This document shows positions 35,454-42,636 of a stretch of DNA of 59,447 bases, piece by piece. The notes under the pieces were generated by a model. That model was not told where the DNA came from, did no database searches, and saw only the letters and a program-made list of their open reading frames with translations. Source of the DNA: Candidatus Melainabacteria bacterium (lineage in GTDB: Bacteria > Cyanobacteriota > Vampirovibrionia > 2-02-FULL-35-15); NCBI GenBank assembly GCA_016201905.1, contig JACQBQ010000022.1:1-59447 (forward strand). Direction: 5' to 3'. Every line of letters starts with the position of its first letter. Position 1 is the first letter of the stretch. The position numbers and the translations under genes are program-made.

Positions 35454-35472
35454 ATGTAACCAAGGGTTACAT
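35454..35472. promoter_or_regulatory. Operator palindrome upstream of cassette 1
   Basis: ATGTAACCAAGGGTTACAT has perfect 8-bp arms and a 3-base centre, as before mutL and cassette 2. It lies in the 310-base gap between the 69-aa gene and the divergent DNA methyltransferase gene; apart from this and the repeat at 35662 I see nothing else in the gap. Confidence 0.75.
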
Positions 35473-35661
35473 AAAAAGATTAATTTTTTCAAATATAGAT
35501 TTTTTCAAAAAACATCTTCCATTTTCTCGGGAACATCATCGGAACAAATTTATTATCCTAATTCAAAAAAAATAATTTCTCTATTATCAAAAACACTTTC
35601 TGATAACCTGCACAACAAGTGGATTTCACATGGAACCAAGAATTTGCTTTTGCGACATTGT

Positions 35662-35685
35662 AGAAACGCGCCGCAGTGCGTCTCT
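35662..35685. repeat. GC-rich palindromic repeat before the methyltransferase gene
   Basis: AGAAACGCGC-CGCA-GTGCGTCTCT is an imperfect inverted repeat standing out from AT-rich flanks, 10 bases before the methyltransferase ATG. It could fold in the mRNA leader and affect initiation. Confidence 0.5.
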
Positions 35686-35695
35686 TTAAAAACCT

Positions 35696-36991
35696 ATGCT
35701 CAAGACCAAAACCCGCGAGCCAAGAGAAGATTTTTCTTCCCTAAAAGGCGATTTATTAAAAATTGTTGACCCGGGTGACATCAGCATTGATTCATACCCT
35801 TCAACAAGCAGTCACTCTCTAAAAAACACCTGGCGTCAAAACCCAAGAAACTGGGGACATCCAATGCACAGTATGGCATCGAGGTCTGGGTCTTTTCCAC
35901 CAGCACTTGCAGATTATTTTATTAGTAACTTTTCTAAAATTGGAGATCTGGTTTTAGACCCTTACTCAGGAAAAGGCACAGCACCATATCAAGCATGCTT
36001 ACTCGATAGAATAGGTTTTGGTGTAGATGTAACACCTGAAGCCTATGTTCTAACCGGAGCAAAGGTCCATACTATAAAACATGAAGAAGCAGTTGAATAT
36101 TTAAAGTCAATTAAATTTAACATATCTAAAACAAATATAAAAGATGTGCATCCTGATGTAAAAGTTTTTTTCTCTACAAAAACACTAGCTCAAATTTTAG
36201 TTATCAAGGAAAGACTGCTTGAAGATCTAGAATTGGGCACAGAAAAAATTGATTATATAAATGGAAATGTGTTTCATCAGGCAAAAACAAAAAAAGAACA
36301 ATGTGCACAATACTGGCTTGGAATCTTAACAGGCATTCTTCATGGTTCATCAAGTTATAGCCTAAGTCTCCCATGCTCACATTCTTTTTCAATGGCACCA
36401 AATTATACAAAAAAATATGCAAAAGAACATGACTTGAAAAAACCAGATCGCAATGTTAAAGAATGCATGATTGAAAAATCTTACTCTTTACAGAGTGCAG
36501 GTATTCCCAGGGTCAGCGGGAAAGCATATCTGGGTAAAGCACAGGAGTTGCCAGATAGCTGGGAAGAAAAATTTGATCTGATTGTAACTTCCCCGCCATA
36601 TTTTACAGCTCAAAGTTATGCCTGGGACAATTGGCTTCGGGAATGGCTTCTAGGATTTGATTTTAAAGAAGTAAGAAAGCAAACTACACAAACAGCAAGC
36701 TATGAAAAATACTCACAGGCAATGTATGAATTTTTAAAAGAAGCACACAGGGTTTTAAAGAGAGGAAAGAGAGCTTTTGTAATAGTAGGAGATGTCACTA
36801 AAAAATCCGGCAATGAAAAAATAATTATTAAAACAAGCAATGTAATTACAACAGAAGCAAAAAAAGCTGGATTTGAAGTTGACTTAATAATTAACGATGA
36901 TATACCGCCAACTAAAAGATATAACTCATCTTTTCTTACAGTTAATCAAGGATTACAAATTGACAGAATTGTATGTTTGAGAAAAAACTAA
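35696..36991 (+). CDS. Orphan N4/N6 DNA methyltransferase
   Basis: The 431-residue protein has motif I VLDPYSGKGTAPYQA (about residue 84) before motif IV VTSPPYFTAQ (about 300), followed by the VLKRGKRAFVIVGDV motif V/VI region. A central insert (about 150-290) probably holds the target recognition domain. SPPY allows N4-cytosine or N6-adenine methylation. No restriction endonuclease, specificity subunit or vsr lies beside it, so it may be regulatory, or part of a decayed system. The ATG has no clear SD and a hairpin repeat lies just upstream. Confidence 0.8.
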   Translation: MLKTKTREPREDFSSLKGDLLKIVDPGDISIDSYPSTSSHSLKNTWRQNPRNWGHPMHSMASRSGSFPPALADYFISNFSKIGDLVLDPYSGKGTAPYQACLLDRIGFGVDVTPEAYVLTGAKVHTIKHEEAVEYLKSIKFNISKTNIKDVHPDVKVFFSTKTLAQILVIKERLLEDLELGTEKIDYINGNVFHQAKTKKEQCAQYWLGILTGILHGSSSYSLSLPCSHSFSMAPNYTKKYAKEHDLKKPDRNVKECMIEKSYSLQSAGIPRVSGKAYLGKAQELPDSWEEKFDLIVTSPPYFTAQSYAWDNWLREWLLGFDFKEVRKQTTQTASYEKYSQAMYEFLKEAHRVLKRGKRAFVIVGDVTKKSGNEKIIIKTSNVITTEAKKAGFEVDLIINDDIPPTKRYNSSFLTVNQGLQIDRIVCLRKN

Positions 36992-37033
36992 CTTAATCTA
37001 TTTGTGTTACGATAATCTTCAACAAATACCAAT

Positions 37034-37471
37034 ATGCAGGTACAAAGAGCAGTAGGACTGGGTTGCTTAGAGAGTCATGTACTCGAAACAAATCAAAAAC
37101 ACTCAAGCCCTAAGCAAGAACAAATTGAAAAAGACATAAACCTCCTTGTTTTTTACATGCAGGGTAAAACTTTTTGTATCGGTGATCCTTACTATCAAAA
37201 AATCAAACGACTTGTAGATCTCACACCATTTATTGTAGAAAGAGATGATTTTAATTGCCCACTAAACTATCCAGTTGAAAAATTAGGAAACAATATTGCC
37301 CTGAGATGGTTAGGAGATATAGGTCCTGGACGTACTGCTATTTTCACACCAGATCAATTTACTAATTTACTAACTGAACTTATAAAAGTTAATTCTGATA
37401 TTGGCAGGGATCTTTATAATAACCTGCTCTGGAAAGCTTTTTACGGACAGGGAAGAGCAAAAAGTTATTAG
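37034..37471 (+). CDS. Hypothetical protein, 145 aa
   Basis: A soluble alpha/beta protein without signal peptide or TM. Recognisable stretches are LLVFYMQGKTFCIGDPYYQKIKRLVDLTPFIVERDDFNCP and RWLGDIGPGRTAIFTPDQFTNLLTELI. It follows the methyltransferase by 42 bases on the same strand and could be co-transcribed, but nothing in it suggests a nuclease (no PD-ExK or HNH pattern). I do not recognise it. Confidence 0.55.
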   Translation: MQVQRAVGLGCLESHVLETNQKHSSPKQEQIEKDINLLVFYMQGKTFCIGDPYYQKIKRLVDLTPFIVERDDFNCPLNYPVEKLGNNIALRWLGDIGPGRTAIFTPDQFTNLLTELIKVNSDIGRDLYNNLLWKAFYGQGRAKSY

Positions 37472-37500
37472 CTAATACATACAAAGCATTGAGTTATCTT

Positions 37501-37509
37501 TGTTAGAAT
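37501..37509 (+). promoter_or_regulatory. Extended -10 promoter candidate
   Basis: TGTTAGAAT matches an extended -10 (TGn plus TAGAAT). The same nine bases occur at 39008, 46 bases before the next similar gene's ATG, against 45 bases here; both are followed by AAAGGAGAAATTTATGAG. The shared spacing supports both as promoters. Confidence 0.5.
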
Positions 37510-37545
37510 TAAAAGCACTAATTAAAAAAGTTAAAGGAGAAATTT

Positions 37546-37797
37546 ATGAGTTTAAGGACTACATTAGGAACAGCTTTAATTGGTTTAAGTACATTAGGGA
37601 CAGTAAGTCCAGTAAAAGCAAATAATGAACAAACTGTTGCGGCTAACCAGAATCATAAAGTGAGTAATGAATTTACATCTACTTCACCAGATTTTGTAAA
37701 TATTGGAGGTGGGGTTGTGCTTGGGTTTGGTGGTTCAGCTTTACTTTTTATTTTTTTAAGCGACTTATTAGAAAGGTCAAATAAAAGAAAACAATGA
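37546..37797 (+). CDS. Small exported protein with C-terminal TM, 83 aa
   Basis: An N-terminal signal-like segment (LRTTLGTALIGLSTLGTVSPVKAN, cleavage after VKA likely) is followed by a short Asn/Thr-rich region and a glycine-rich C-terminal TM (VNIGGGVVLGFGGSALLFIFLSDLL) with a basic tail (ERSNKRKQ). The SD AAAGGAG is strong. It overlaps the next gene by four bases (ATGA). The layout, signal, short ectodomain, glycine-leading TM and basic tail, resembles sorting-type C-termini; this is inference only. Confidence 0.65.
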   Translation: MSLRTTLGTALIGLSTLGTVSPVKANNEQTVAANQNHKVSNEFTSTSPDFVNIGGGVVLGFGGSALLFIFLSDLLERSNKRKQ

Positions 37798-38468
37798 AAT
37801 TATTAGGATCAACTTTTAGAAACATTGCGCTGGGTGCTGCTCTTGGGTTAAGCAGTACTGCTATACCAGAGCAGGCTATTGCACAAGCTCCACAGGAAAA
37901 CATAGCAAACAACGTACAAAAAAAAGAAGATAATTTTTTAGAAAGACTTCGTAATAACTTTAACAGAAGTATTGACGAGGATGCAGTTCCACTTTTTATG
38001 TCCTTAGGTTTACTTTTATCTAGTATAATTTTTTTGATTTACTCTAGTATAAAAGATAGAAAAAAATTTACATCTGAAATTGAAAAGATTATCTCAAAAG
38101 GAAACCAAGAAGTAGAAAAAGTACTTGCTGATATAAACTTTAATAACCCTGTTGATATTGATAAAGTTGCTAAATCATTAAGAGAATTTTTAAATAAGCA
38201 ACCTTTGCCAAAAGAAGAAGAACTTGAAATAAAAAAGGTGCTGACTGATATAGCTCCTACAGTTCGTAAATTACAACAAATTAAAGCTAAAAAAGAGCTG
38301 ACAGTCGGCAATAAAAATCAACTTGAAGAAATATTTTTTAAGCTTGATGATTTATTGAATGAATTATGGATATCTCTTGGTTTAGATAAAGAAGATAAAG
38401 TTAATCAACCTCAAAACAATATAGGTAGCACTGCTATTAAAATCTTAAATCCAAATAAAAATTTCTAG
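37794..38468 (+). CDS. Exported membrane protein with helical cytoplasmic domain, 224 aa
   Basis: It has a signal-like N-terminus (FRNIALGAALGLSSTAIPEQAIAQAP), a TM at about 66-86 (AVPLFMSLGLLLSSIIFLIYSSI) and a lysine/glutamate-rich helical C-terminal domain of about 130 residues. The start overlaps the upstream stop, so the pair is translated together. The signal region is clearly related in style to those of the four neighbouring exported proteins. The function is unknown. Confidence 0.65.
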   Translation: MKLLGSTFRNIALGAALGLSSTAIPEQAIAQAPQENIANNVQKKEDNFLERLRNNFNRSIDEDAVPLFMSLGLLLSSIIFLIYSSIKDRKKFTSEIEKIISKGNQEVEKVLADINFNNPVDIDKVAKSLREFLNKQPLPKEEELEIKKVLTDIAPTVRKLQQIKAKKELTVGNKNQLEEIFFKLDDLLNELWISLGLDKEDKVNQPQNNIGSTAIKILNPNKNF

Positions 38469-38553
38469 CTAGAGATTTGCACATTAACTTCTACTCAAAG
38501 ATCTTTGAAAAAATCTTTGTAAATCATTTGTAAATTAATTTCTAAATTATATT

Positions 38554-38572
38554 ACACAATCTTGTATTGTGT
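38554..38572. promoter_or_regulatory. Inverted repeat upstream of the 95-aa exported gene
   Basis: ACACAAT-cttgt-ATTGTGT has perfect 7-bp arms, 47 bases before the ATG at 38619 and beside a TTAATATAT -10-like stretch. It could be an operator; no other copy was seen in the window. Confidence 0.4.
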
Positions 38573-38618
38573 TAATATATTGTATTACATTCTAACAACT
38601 TAAGAAAAGGGGGTAATT

Positions 38619-38906
38619 ATGAGCTTAACAACACATCCAGTCAATATACTACCATCTCAAAAAGCCAATAAGCCAAATAAGTTCACCAGGTTATTTGCTC
38701 CGCTAGTTCTTGGTACTGCATTAGCTCTTGGAGGTACTGCGCCAGTTATTGCAGCTGAAGCTGAGCAACCTAACCCAAACAATAATGTACCAGCTGAAAA
38801 TAAAAAAGATGAAAATTGTTCACCTCACAAATTTCTTTTCGGTTATATTACTGGTGCAATAATGGGACACTTGCTTGAAAAATTACACCAGAAAAACAAG
38901 AGTTAA
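38619..38906 (+). CDS. Small exported protein, 95 aa
   Basis: A longer N-terminal head (MSLTTHPVNILPSQKANKPNKFTR) precedes the hydrophobic segment LFAPLVLGTALALGGTAPVIAAEAE with a likely AxA cleavage site. Then comes a polar Asn-rich stretch, one Cys, and a weak hydrophobic end (FLFGYITGAIMGHLLEKLHQ) with a basic tail. AAGGGGG lies upstream of the ATG. It is one of five similar units in a row; a hairpin follows. Confidence 0.6.
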   Translation: MSLTTHPVNILPSQKANKPNKFTRLFAPLVLGTALALGGTAPVIAAEAEQPNPNNNVPAENKKDENCSPHKFLFGYITGAIMGHLLEKLHQKNKS

Positions 38907-38928
38907 AAGATTAATAGTCTAGACTAAT

Positions 38929-38961
38929 GAAGAGGAGAAGGCTTTAAGCTTTTTCCTCTTC
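38929..38961 (+). terminator. Hairpin after the 95-aa exported gene
   Basis: GAAGAGGAGAAGGCTT and AAGCTTTTTCCTCTTC pair at 14 of 16 positions with almost no loop, 22 bases after the stop. No clean T-run follows, so it may be a terminator or an mRNA-stabilising stem. Confidence 0.5.
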
Positions 38962-39007
38962 ACCAAAATTAAATTTTTCTAATAAATCTAAAGAGGTGAG
39001 TCATTAT

Positions 39008-39016
39008 TGTTAGAAT
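39008..39016 (+). promoter_or_regulatory. Extended -10 promoter candidate
   Basis: TGTTAGAAT here is identical to the element at 37501, and lies the same distance (46 against 45 bases) before an ATG with the same leader AAAGGAGAAATTT. Confidence 0.5.
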
Positions 39017-39053
39017 TACCTGGAATTAAGAGAAATATTTAAAGGAGAAATTT

Positions 39054-39497
39054 ATGAGAATAGGAACAAGTTTTAAAAATCTAGCTGCATCTGCTGCAAT
39101 CGGACTTGGTGCTTTAGGAATAGCAGGCCCTGCTAAAGCTGATGGTGATGGAAGACCACCTATAACACAAAAAGAAAGGCAAAGGCAAATATTAGATCAA
39201 GAAATAATAGAGGCAAAACAAGAAATCGATAGATTAAGAAAACTAGGTGTGCCTGAAGCAGAATTGCAAAGAAAAGCAGAAATATTGTCTGAGGATTTTG
39301 CAAGAAAGATTGTAGGGCTAGAAAATGGAGATAGTAGAAAAATAGATCCTCTACTACTTCTTTCACTGATGGCTCTAGGTCTTGCAGGATTTGCTGTAAG
39401 CGTAAAAGTTATTTTGAATATCGAAGAAAACAAAAGTAGCAAAAAAGAGCAATTCAAGACAGAAGCTCAAGAATCTACTGGTGAATATCAAATATAA
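39054..39497 (+). CDS. Exported protein with coiled coil and C-terminal TM, 147 aa
   Basis: The signal-like N-terminus (FKNLAASAAIGLGALGIAGPAKAD) ends in an AKA cleavage site. A charged coiled-coil segment follows (QKERQRQILDQEIIEAKQEIDRLRKLGVPEAELQRKAEIL), then a TM at about 103-125 (LLLLSLMALGLAGFAVSVKVILNI) and a basic/acidic tail. SD AAAGGAG and promoter match the gene at 37546. The function is unknown; a membrane-anchored helical surface protein is the plain reading. Confidence 0.65.
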   Translation: MRIGTSFKNLAASAAIGLGALGIAGPAKADGDGRPPITQKERQRQILDQEIIEAKQEIDRLRKLGVPEAELQRKAEILSEDFARKIVGLENGDSRKIDPLLLLSLMALGLAGFAVSVKVILNIEENKSSKKEQFKTEAQESTGEYQI

Positions 39498-39501
39498 TTT
39501 T

Positions 39502-39543
39502 TTACTCTTCCTCTATTCTTAATTTCTCTAAAACACTTACATC
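39502..39543 (-). pseudogene. Remnant of the acs 3' end (14 codons including stop)
   Basis: The minus strand reads [13 protein letters not shown] followed by TAA, identical in protein to the last 13 residues of the acs gene ending at 40067, with only a few synonymous base differences. It sits four bases after the stop of the 147-residue gene, just as intact acs sits two bases after the 112-residue gene. It is best explained as a leftover from a duplication or insertion that placed the 112-residue gene here. Confidence 0.7.
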
Positions 39544-39726
39544 CTGTATGCGTGTATTTTTATATTATTAGGTTCTGACAAGATTGTTTTTTCTTCCATA
39601 AAGCACATAAATGATTTCATCATGTATTGAGACATTGTATTCCATATATCAAATTCACGGACTAAGGTTTTTCAGTTAAAATAAAAGTCTGGTTTATAAT
39701 TTATATTTTATTACAAGGAGGCTTTT

Positions 39727-40065
39727 ATGAGTTTAGAAGTTGCACATGTTCAGCCACAAATGGCAGCACAACCAAAAAGTAAGGGCATAGCAAAAAATAT
39801 TGTCGTTGCATCAGCATGCTTGCTTGGAGGTGCAGCACTTACAAGCACTGATTACGTTGACTTTGCAGCTACAAAAAATGCTGTTGTTAAAGGGGTAGAA
39901 GAAGGGACTGAGCATTATGCCCAGAATCAAGATCCAAAAAATTATCTCTCTAGCCATTATTATCCAATGGGACCAGGAATGTTACTGGGTGGATCTTTGG
40001 GTTCTGTCGGCGCATTGCTTGCATTAATTTTTGCATTAGATAAAAGAAGACAATCTAAGACTTAA
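39727..40065 (+). CDS. Small exported protein with C-terminal TM, 112 aa
   Basis: The N-terminal hydrophobic segment (KNIVVASACLLGGAALTSTDYV) is preceded by a 25-residue polar head. A short ectodomain (GVEEGTEHYAQNQDPKNYLSSHYYP) leads to a glycine-rich TM (GPGMLLGGSLGSVGALLALIFAL) and the basic tail DKRRQSKT. AAGGAGG seven bases before the ATG is strong and a TATAAT lies about 30 bases upstream of it. It has the same layout as the 83-residue protein at 37546. Confidence 0.65.
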   Translation: MSLEVAHVQPQMAAQPKSKGIAKNIVVASACLLGGAALTSTDYVDFAATKNAVVKGVEEGTEHYAQNQDPKNYLSSHYYPMGPGMLLGGSLGSVGALLALIFALDKRRQSKT

Positions 40066-40066
40066 T

Positions 40067-42097
40067 TTACTCTTCTTCTATCCTTAGTTTTTCTAAAACA
40101 CTTACATCTTCTAAAGTAGTAGTATCTCCTGTTGTTTGTTTACCACTTGCTATATCACGTAATAGTCTTCGCATTATTTTCCCAGAACGGGTTTTGGGCA
40201 GACTATCTGTAAACTTGATCTGATCTGGTTTTGCAATAGGTCCTATTTCTTTTACAACGTGTTGCTTTAATTTTTCAATGAGTTTTATGTCATTGCGAGC
40301 CGAAGGCGAAGCAATCCCGATCGGGACTGCTTCGTCGCCTACGCTCCTCGCAGTGACATTACTTTTAAGTACTACAAAAGCACAGATCGCTTCCCCTTTT
40401 ATATCATGCGGATACCCAACTACAGCTGCTTCAGCCACATCATGATGGCTAACCAGTGCTGATTCTATTTCCATAGTACTTAAACGATGTCCTGAAACTT
40501 TTATTACATCATCCACTCTACCAAGGATCCAGAAATATCCATCTTCATCACACCTGGCTCCATCACCAGCAAAGTATGCTCCTTTTATCTGGCTCCAGTA
40601 GTTTTTTTTATACCTCTCGTCATCACCATAAATCGTTCTTAGCATTGATGGCCATGGCTTTTTAATCACCAGGCTTCCACCTTCATTTGGACCTACAGAA
40701 TTACCATCCTGGTCGACCACACTAGCAAAAATTCCCGGCAATGGAAAAGTGGCTGAGCCGGGCTTTGTAACTGTAATGCCAGGCAGTGGAGAAATTAAAA
40801 TGCCGCCTGTTTCAGTCTGCCACCAAGTGTCAACTATAGGACACTTCTTAGCTCCAATATTTTCGTGATACCACATCCATGCTTCAGGATTTATAGGCTC
40901 ACCTACAGATCCAAGTAACCGCAAGCTTGAGAGATTATATTTTTTTACCCATTCATCTCCGGCTTTCATAAAAGATCGAATAGCAGTTGGCGCTGTATAA
41001 AAAACACTTACTTTATTTTCATTAATAATCTTCCAGAATATTGCCCAGTCAGGATAATTTGGTGCACCTTCATATAAAAGAACAGTAGCACCACAGCTAA
41101 GTGGTCCATAAACTACATAAGTATGCCCAGTAATCCAACCAATATCTGCTGTACACCAGTAGACATCTGTATCTTTAATATCAAAGATCCACTTAGTGGT
41201 TACTGTAGCCCAAAGTATATAGCCACCTGTCGTATGTAAAATTCCTTTTGGTTTTCCAGTAGTGCCTGAAGTATAAAGAGTAAATAAAGGATGTTCCGAA
41301 TCCAAAAGATGAGGTTCACTAACTTCACTCTCTTTTGAAACCAAATCATGATAGAAAATATCTCGTCCACGATTTATGGACACATTGAAATGCAAGGGCT
41401 TGTCGTGACAAACCCCTACACGTTGTACAACGATTACATTCTCAATGGTAGGGCATTTTTTTAAAGCCTCATCTACATTCGATTTTAGCGGTACAACTTG
41501 TCCTCTGCGATAACCACCGTCAGCTGTGATAACTAATCTGGCTTTAGCATCATTTATTCTGTCAGCCAATGCTTCCTTACTAAAACCTCCAAACACTACA
41601 CTGTGAATTGCACCGATCCTTGCACAAGCTAGCATTGCTACAACTGCTTCAGGAATTAAGGGCATATAAATAATTACACGATCTAATTCTTTAATTCCCA
41701 GTTTTAAAAGCGAATTACTAAACTTACAAACCTCACTAAAAAGTTCTTTATAAGTTAATTCTTTCTTTTCTCCATTTTCTCCAATCCAGATCAGTGCTGT
41801 TTTATTAGCTTTATTTCTAAGGTGCCTATCCAAGCAGTTATAAGAAATATTTGTCTTAGCACCTACAAACCATTTGCTAAACGGCTCATTCCAATCCAAT
41901 ACCTTTTCCCACTTCTTAAACCAAAAAATATTGTTTTCTGCAAGCTCATCCCAAAAGCCTTCCAGGTCTGTATTGGCTTTTAAAATCAATCTGTCATATT
42001 CACTTTTATTTAGATTTGCTTGTTTTATAAAAGATTCATGCGGACTAAAAGTTCGCTTTTCTGAAAGAACTGAGATAATATTTTCTTCAGTCGACAT
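40067..42097 (-). CDS. acs: Acetyl-CoA synthetase (AMP-forming), with an in-frame repeat insertion
   Basis: The 676-residue enzyme has the adenylate-forming motifs [15 protein letters not shown]-type ([13 protein letters not shown]), [43 protein letters not shown] and the acetylatable-lysine region TRSGKIMRR. It makes acetyl-CoA from acetate. A 69-base palindromic repeat (40289-40357) adds 23 residues ([23 protein letters not shown]) in the C-terminal domain, between the ICAFVVLK strand and the helix LIEKLKQHV, which explains the excess over the usual length of about 650. The frame is kept, so the enzyme may still work. Confidence 0.93.
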   Translation of the reverse strand: MSTEENIISVLSEKRTFSPHESFIKQANLNKSEYDRLILKANTDLEGFWDELAENNIFWFKKWEKVLDWNEPFSKWFVGAKTNISYNCLDRHLRNKANKTALIWIGENGEKKELTYKELFSEVCKFSNSLLKLGIKELDRVIIYMPLIPEAVVAMLACARIGAIHSVVFGGFSKEALADRINDAKARLVITADGGYRRGQVVPLKSNVDEALKKCPTIENVIVVQRVGVCHDKPLHFNVSINRGRDIFYHDLVSKESEVSEPHLLDSEHPLFTLYTSGTTGKPKGILHTTGGYILWATVTTKWIFDIKDTDVYWCTADIGWITGHTYVVYGPLSCGATVLLYEGAPNYPDWAIFWKIINENKVSVFYTAPTAIRSFMKAGDEWVKKYNLSSLRLLGSVGEPINPEAWMWYHENIGAKKCPIVDTWWQTETGGILISPLPGITVTKPGSATFPLPGIFASVVDQDGNSVGPNEGGSLVIKKPWPSMLRTIYGDDERYKKNYWSQIKGAYFAGDGARCDEDGYFWILGRVDDVIKVSGHRLSTMEIESALVSHHDVAEAAVVGYPHDIKGEAICAFVVLKSNVTARSVGDEAVPIGIASPSARNDIKLIEKLKQHVVKEIGPIAKPDQIKFTDSLPKTRSGKIMRRLLRDIASGKQTTGDTTTLEDVSVLEKLRIEEE
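40289..40357. repeat. 69-bp palindromic repeat inserted in acs
   Basis: It runs GTCATTGCGAGCC ... CTCCTCGCAGTGAC, near-palindromic, with the inner stem TCCCGATCGGGA. Its length is exactly 23 codons. Flanking DNA matches uninterrupted acs. Same family as the copies at 11.8, 30.4, 43.3 and 53.8 kb. Confidence 0.9.
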
Positions 42098-42104
42098 TAA
42101 AAAA

Positions 42105-42311
42105 TTATTTTCTTCTATCTGTCATTTTCAATCTTTTAATCATACTATTAGCTTCTTTTTCAATTTTTGGGTCATAAAGCCTATCCCATAATTTTTTACT
42201 AATATCATGGGTCTCCCAATAACGTCTTTCAGCATCTTCAGAATGAAAATCTGGCACTTCTGATAAAGACTTTACTGTTATTAGTTTTTTACTTTTTTTT
42301 CTTTTCTTCAT
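42105..42311 (-). CDS. brnA: BrnA-like antitoxin
   Basis: The 68-residue basic protein contains [27 protein letters not shown], the pattern (I/V)P-x-F-x-S-E-x-E-x-x-x-(F/Y)W-x-THD seen in BrnA/CopG-type antitoxins. It overlaps the toxin gene by four bases (ATGA). It probably binds BrnT and represses the operon. The ribbon-helix-helix part is short, so the call rests largely on the motif and the partner. Confidence 0.7.
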   Translation of the reverse strand: MKKRKKSKKLITVKSLSEVPDFHSEDAERRYWETHDISKKLWDRLYDPKIEKEANSMIKRLKMTDRRK

Positions 42312-42571
42312 TTCCTTCTATACATCAATCTATCATTCCAATTCATATCTCTTACACTAATTACCCTAATTATACCTCCGGCTTTCCGTTGATAAACTAT
42401 AAAGAGATAACGCCCGCTGGATGTTCTTGCTAGCGAAATATAACGATTAAAGAATGTCCTTCTGGTTTTCTTTCTAGAGTCATAAAACGCTGACTCAACT
42501 TCCTCTAAACTAGCTCTTTGGCTAATTTTATATTCATTACCATCGTCCCATTCAAATTCAATATAAAACAT
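42308..42571 (-). CDS. brnT: BrnT-like toxin
   Basis: The sequence FEWDDGNEYKISQRASLEEVESAFYD, RYISLARTSSGRYLFIVYQRK and [20 protein letters not shown] follows the BrnT fold (RelE-like ribonuclease: FEWD start, (R/K)xIGxTxxGRxLxVVY, RIISAR...E-x-x-x-Y). I prefer the ATG at 42571 (87 residues, MFYIEFEWDD) over the one eight codons upstream because family members begin close to FEWD. Toxin-first order with a 4-base overlap to the antitoxin is standard for brnTA. Confidence 0.75.
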   Translation of the reverse strand: MFYIEFEWDDGNEYKISQRASLEEVESAFYDSRKKTRRTFFNRYISLARTSSGRYLFIVYQRKAGGIIRVISVRDMNWNDRLMYRRK

Positions 42572-42636
42572 TTGAAAGATTATAAAATAAAGCAAAAAGT
42601 TTGTTAATAAGGTAAAGTATTACCCTATTAAAACCA

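Noticed and set aside
37034-37471. Restriction endonuclease partner of the methyltransferase
   Set aside because: No nuclease motif is visible in the 145-residue protein; position alone is not enough.
38496-38519. CAAAGAT/ATCTTTG hairpin as a terminator
   Set aside because: Short AT-rich stem and no T-run after it; could be chance in AT-rich DNA.
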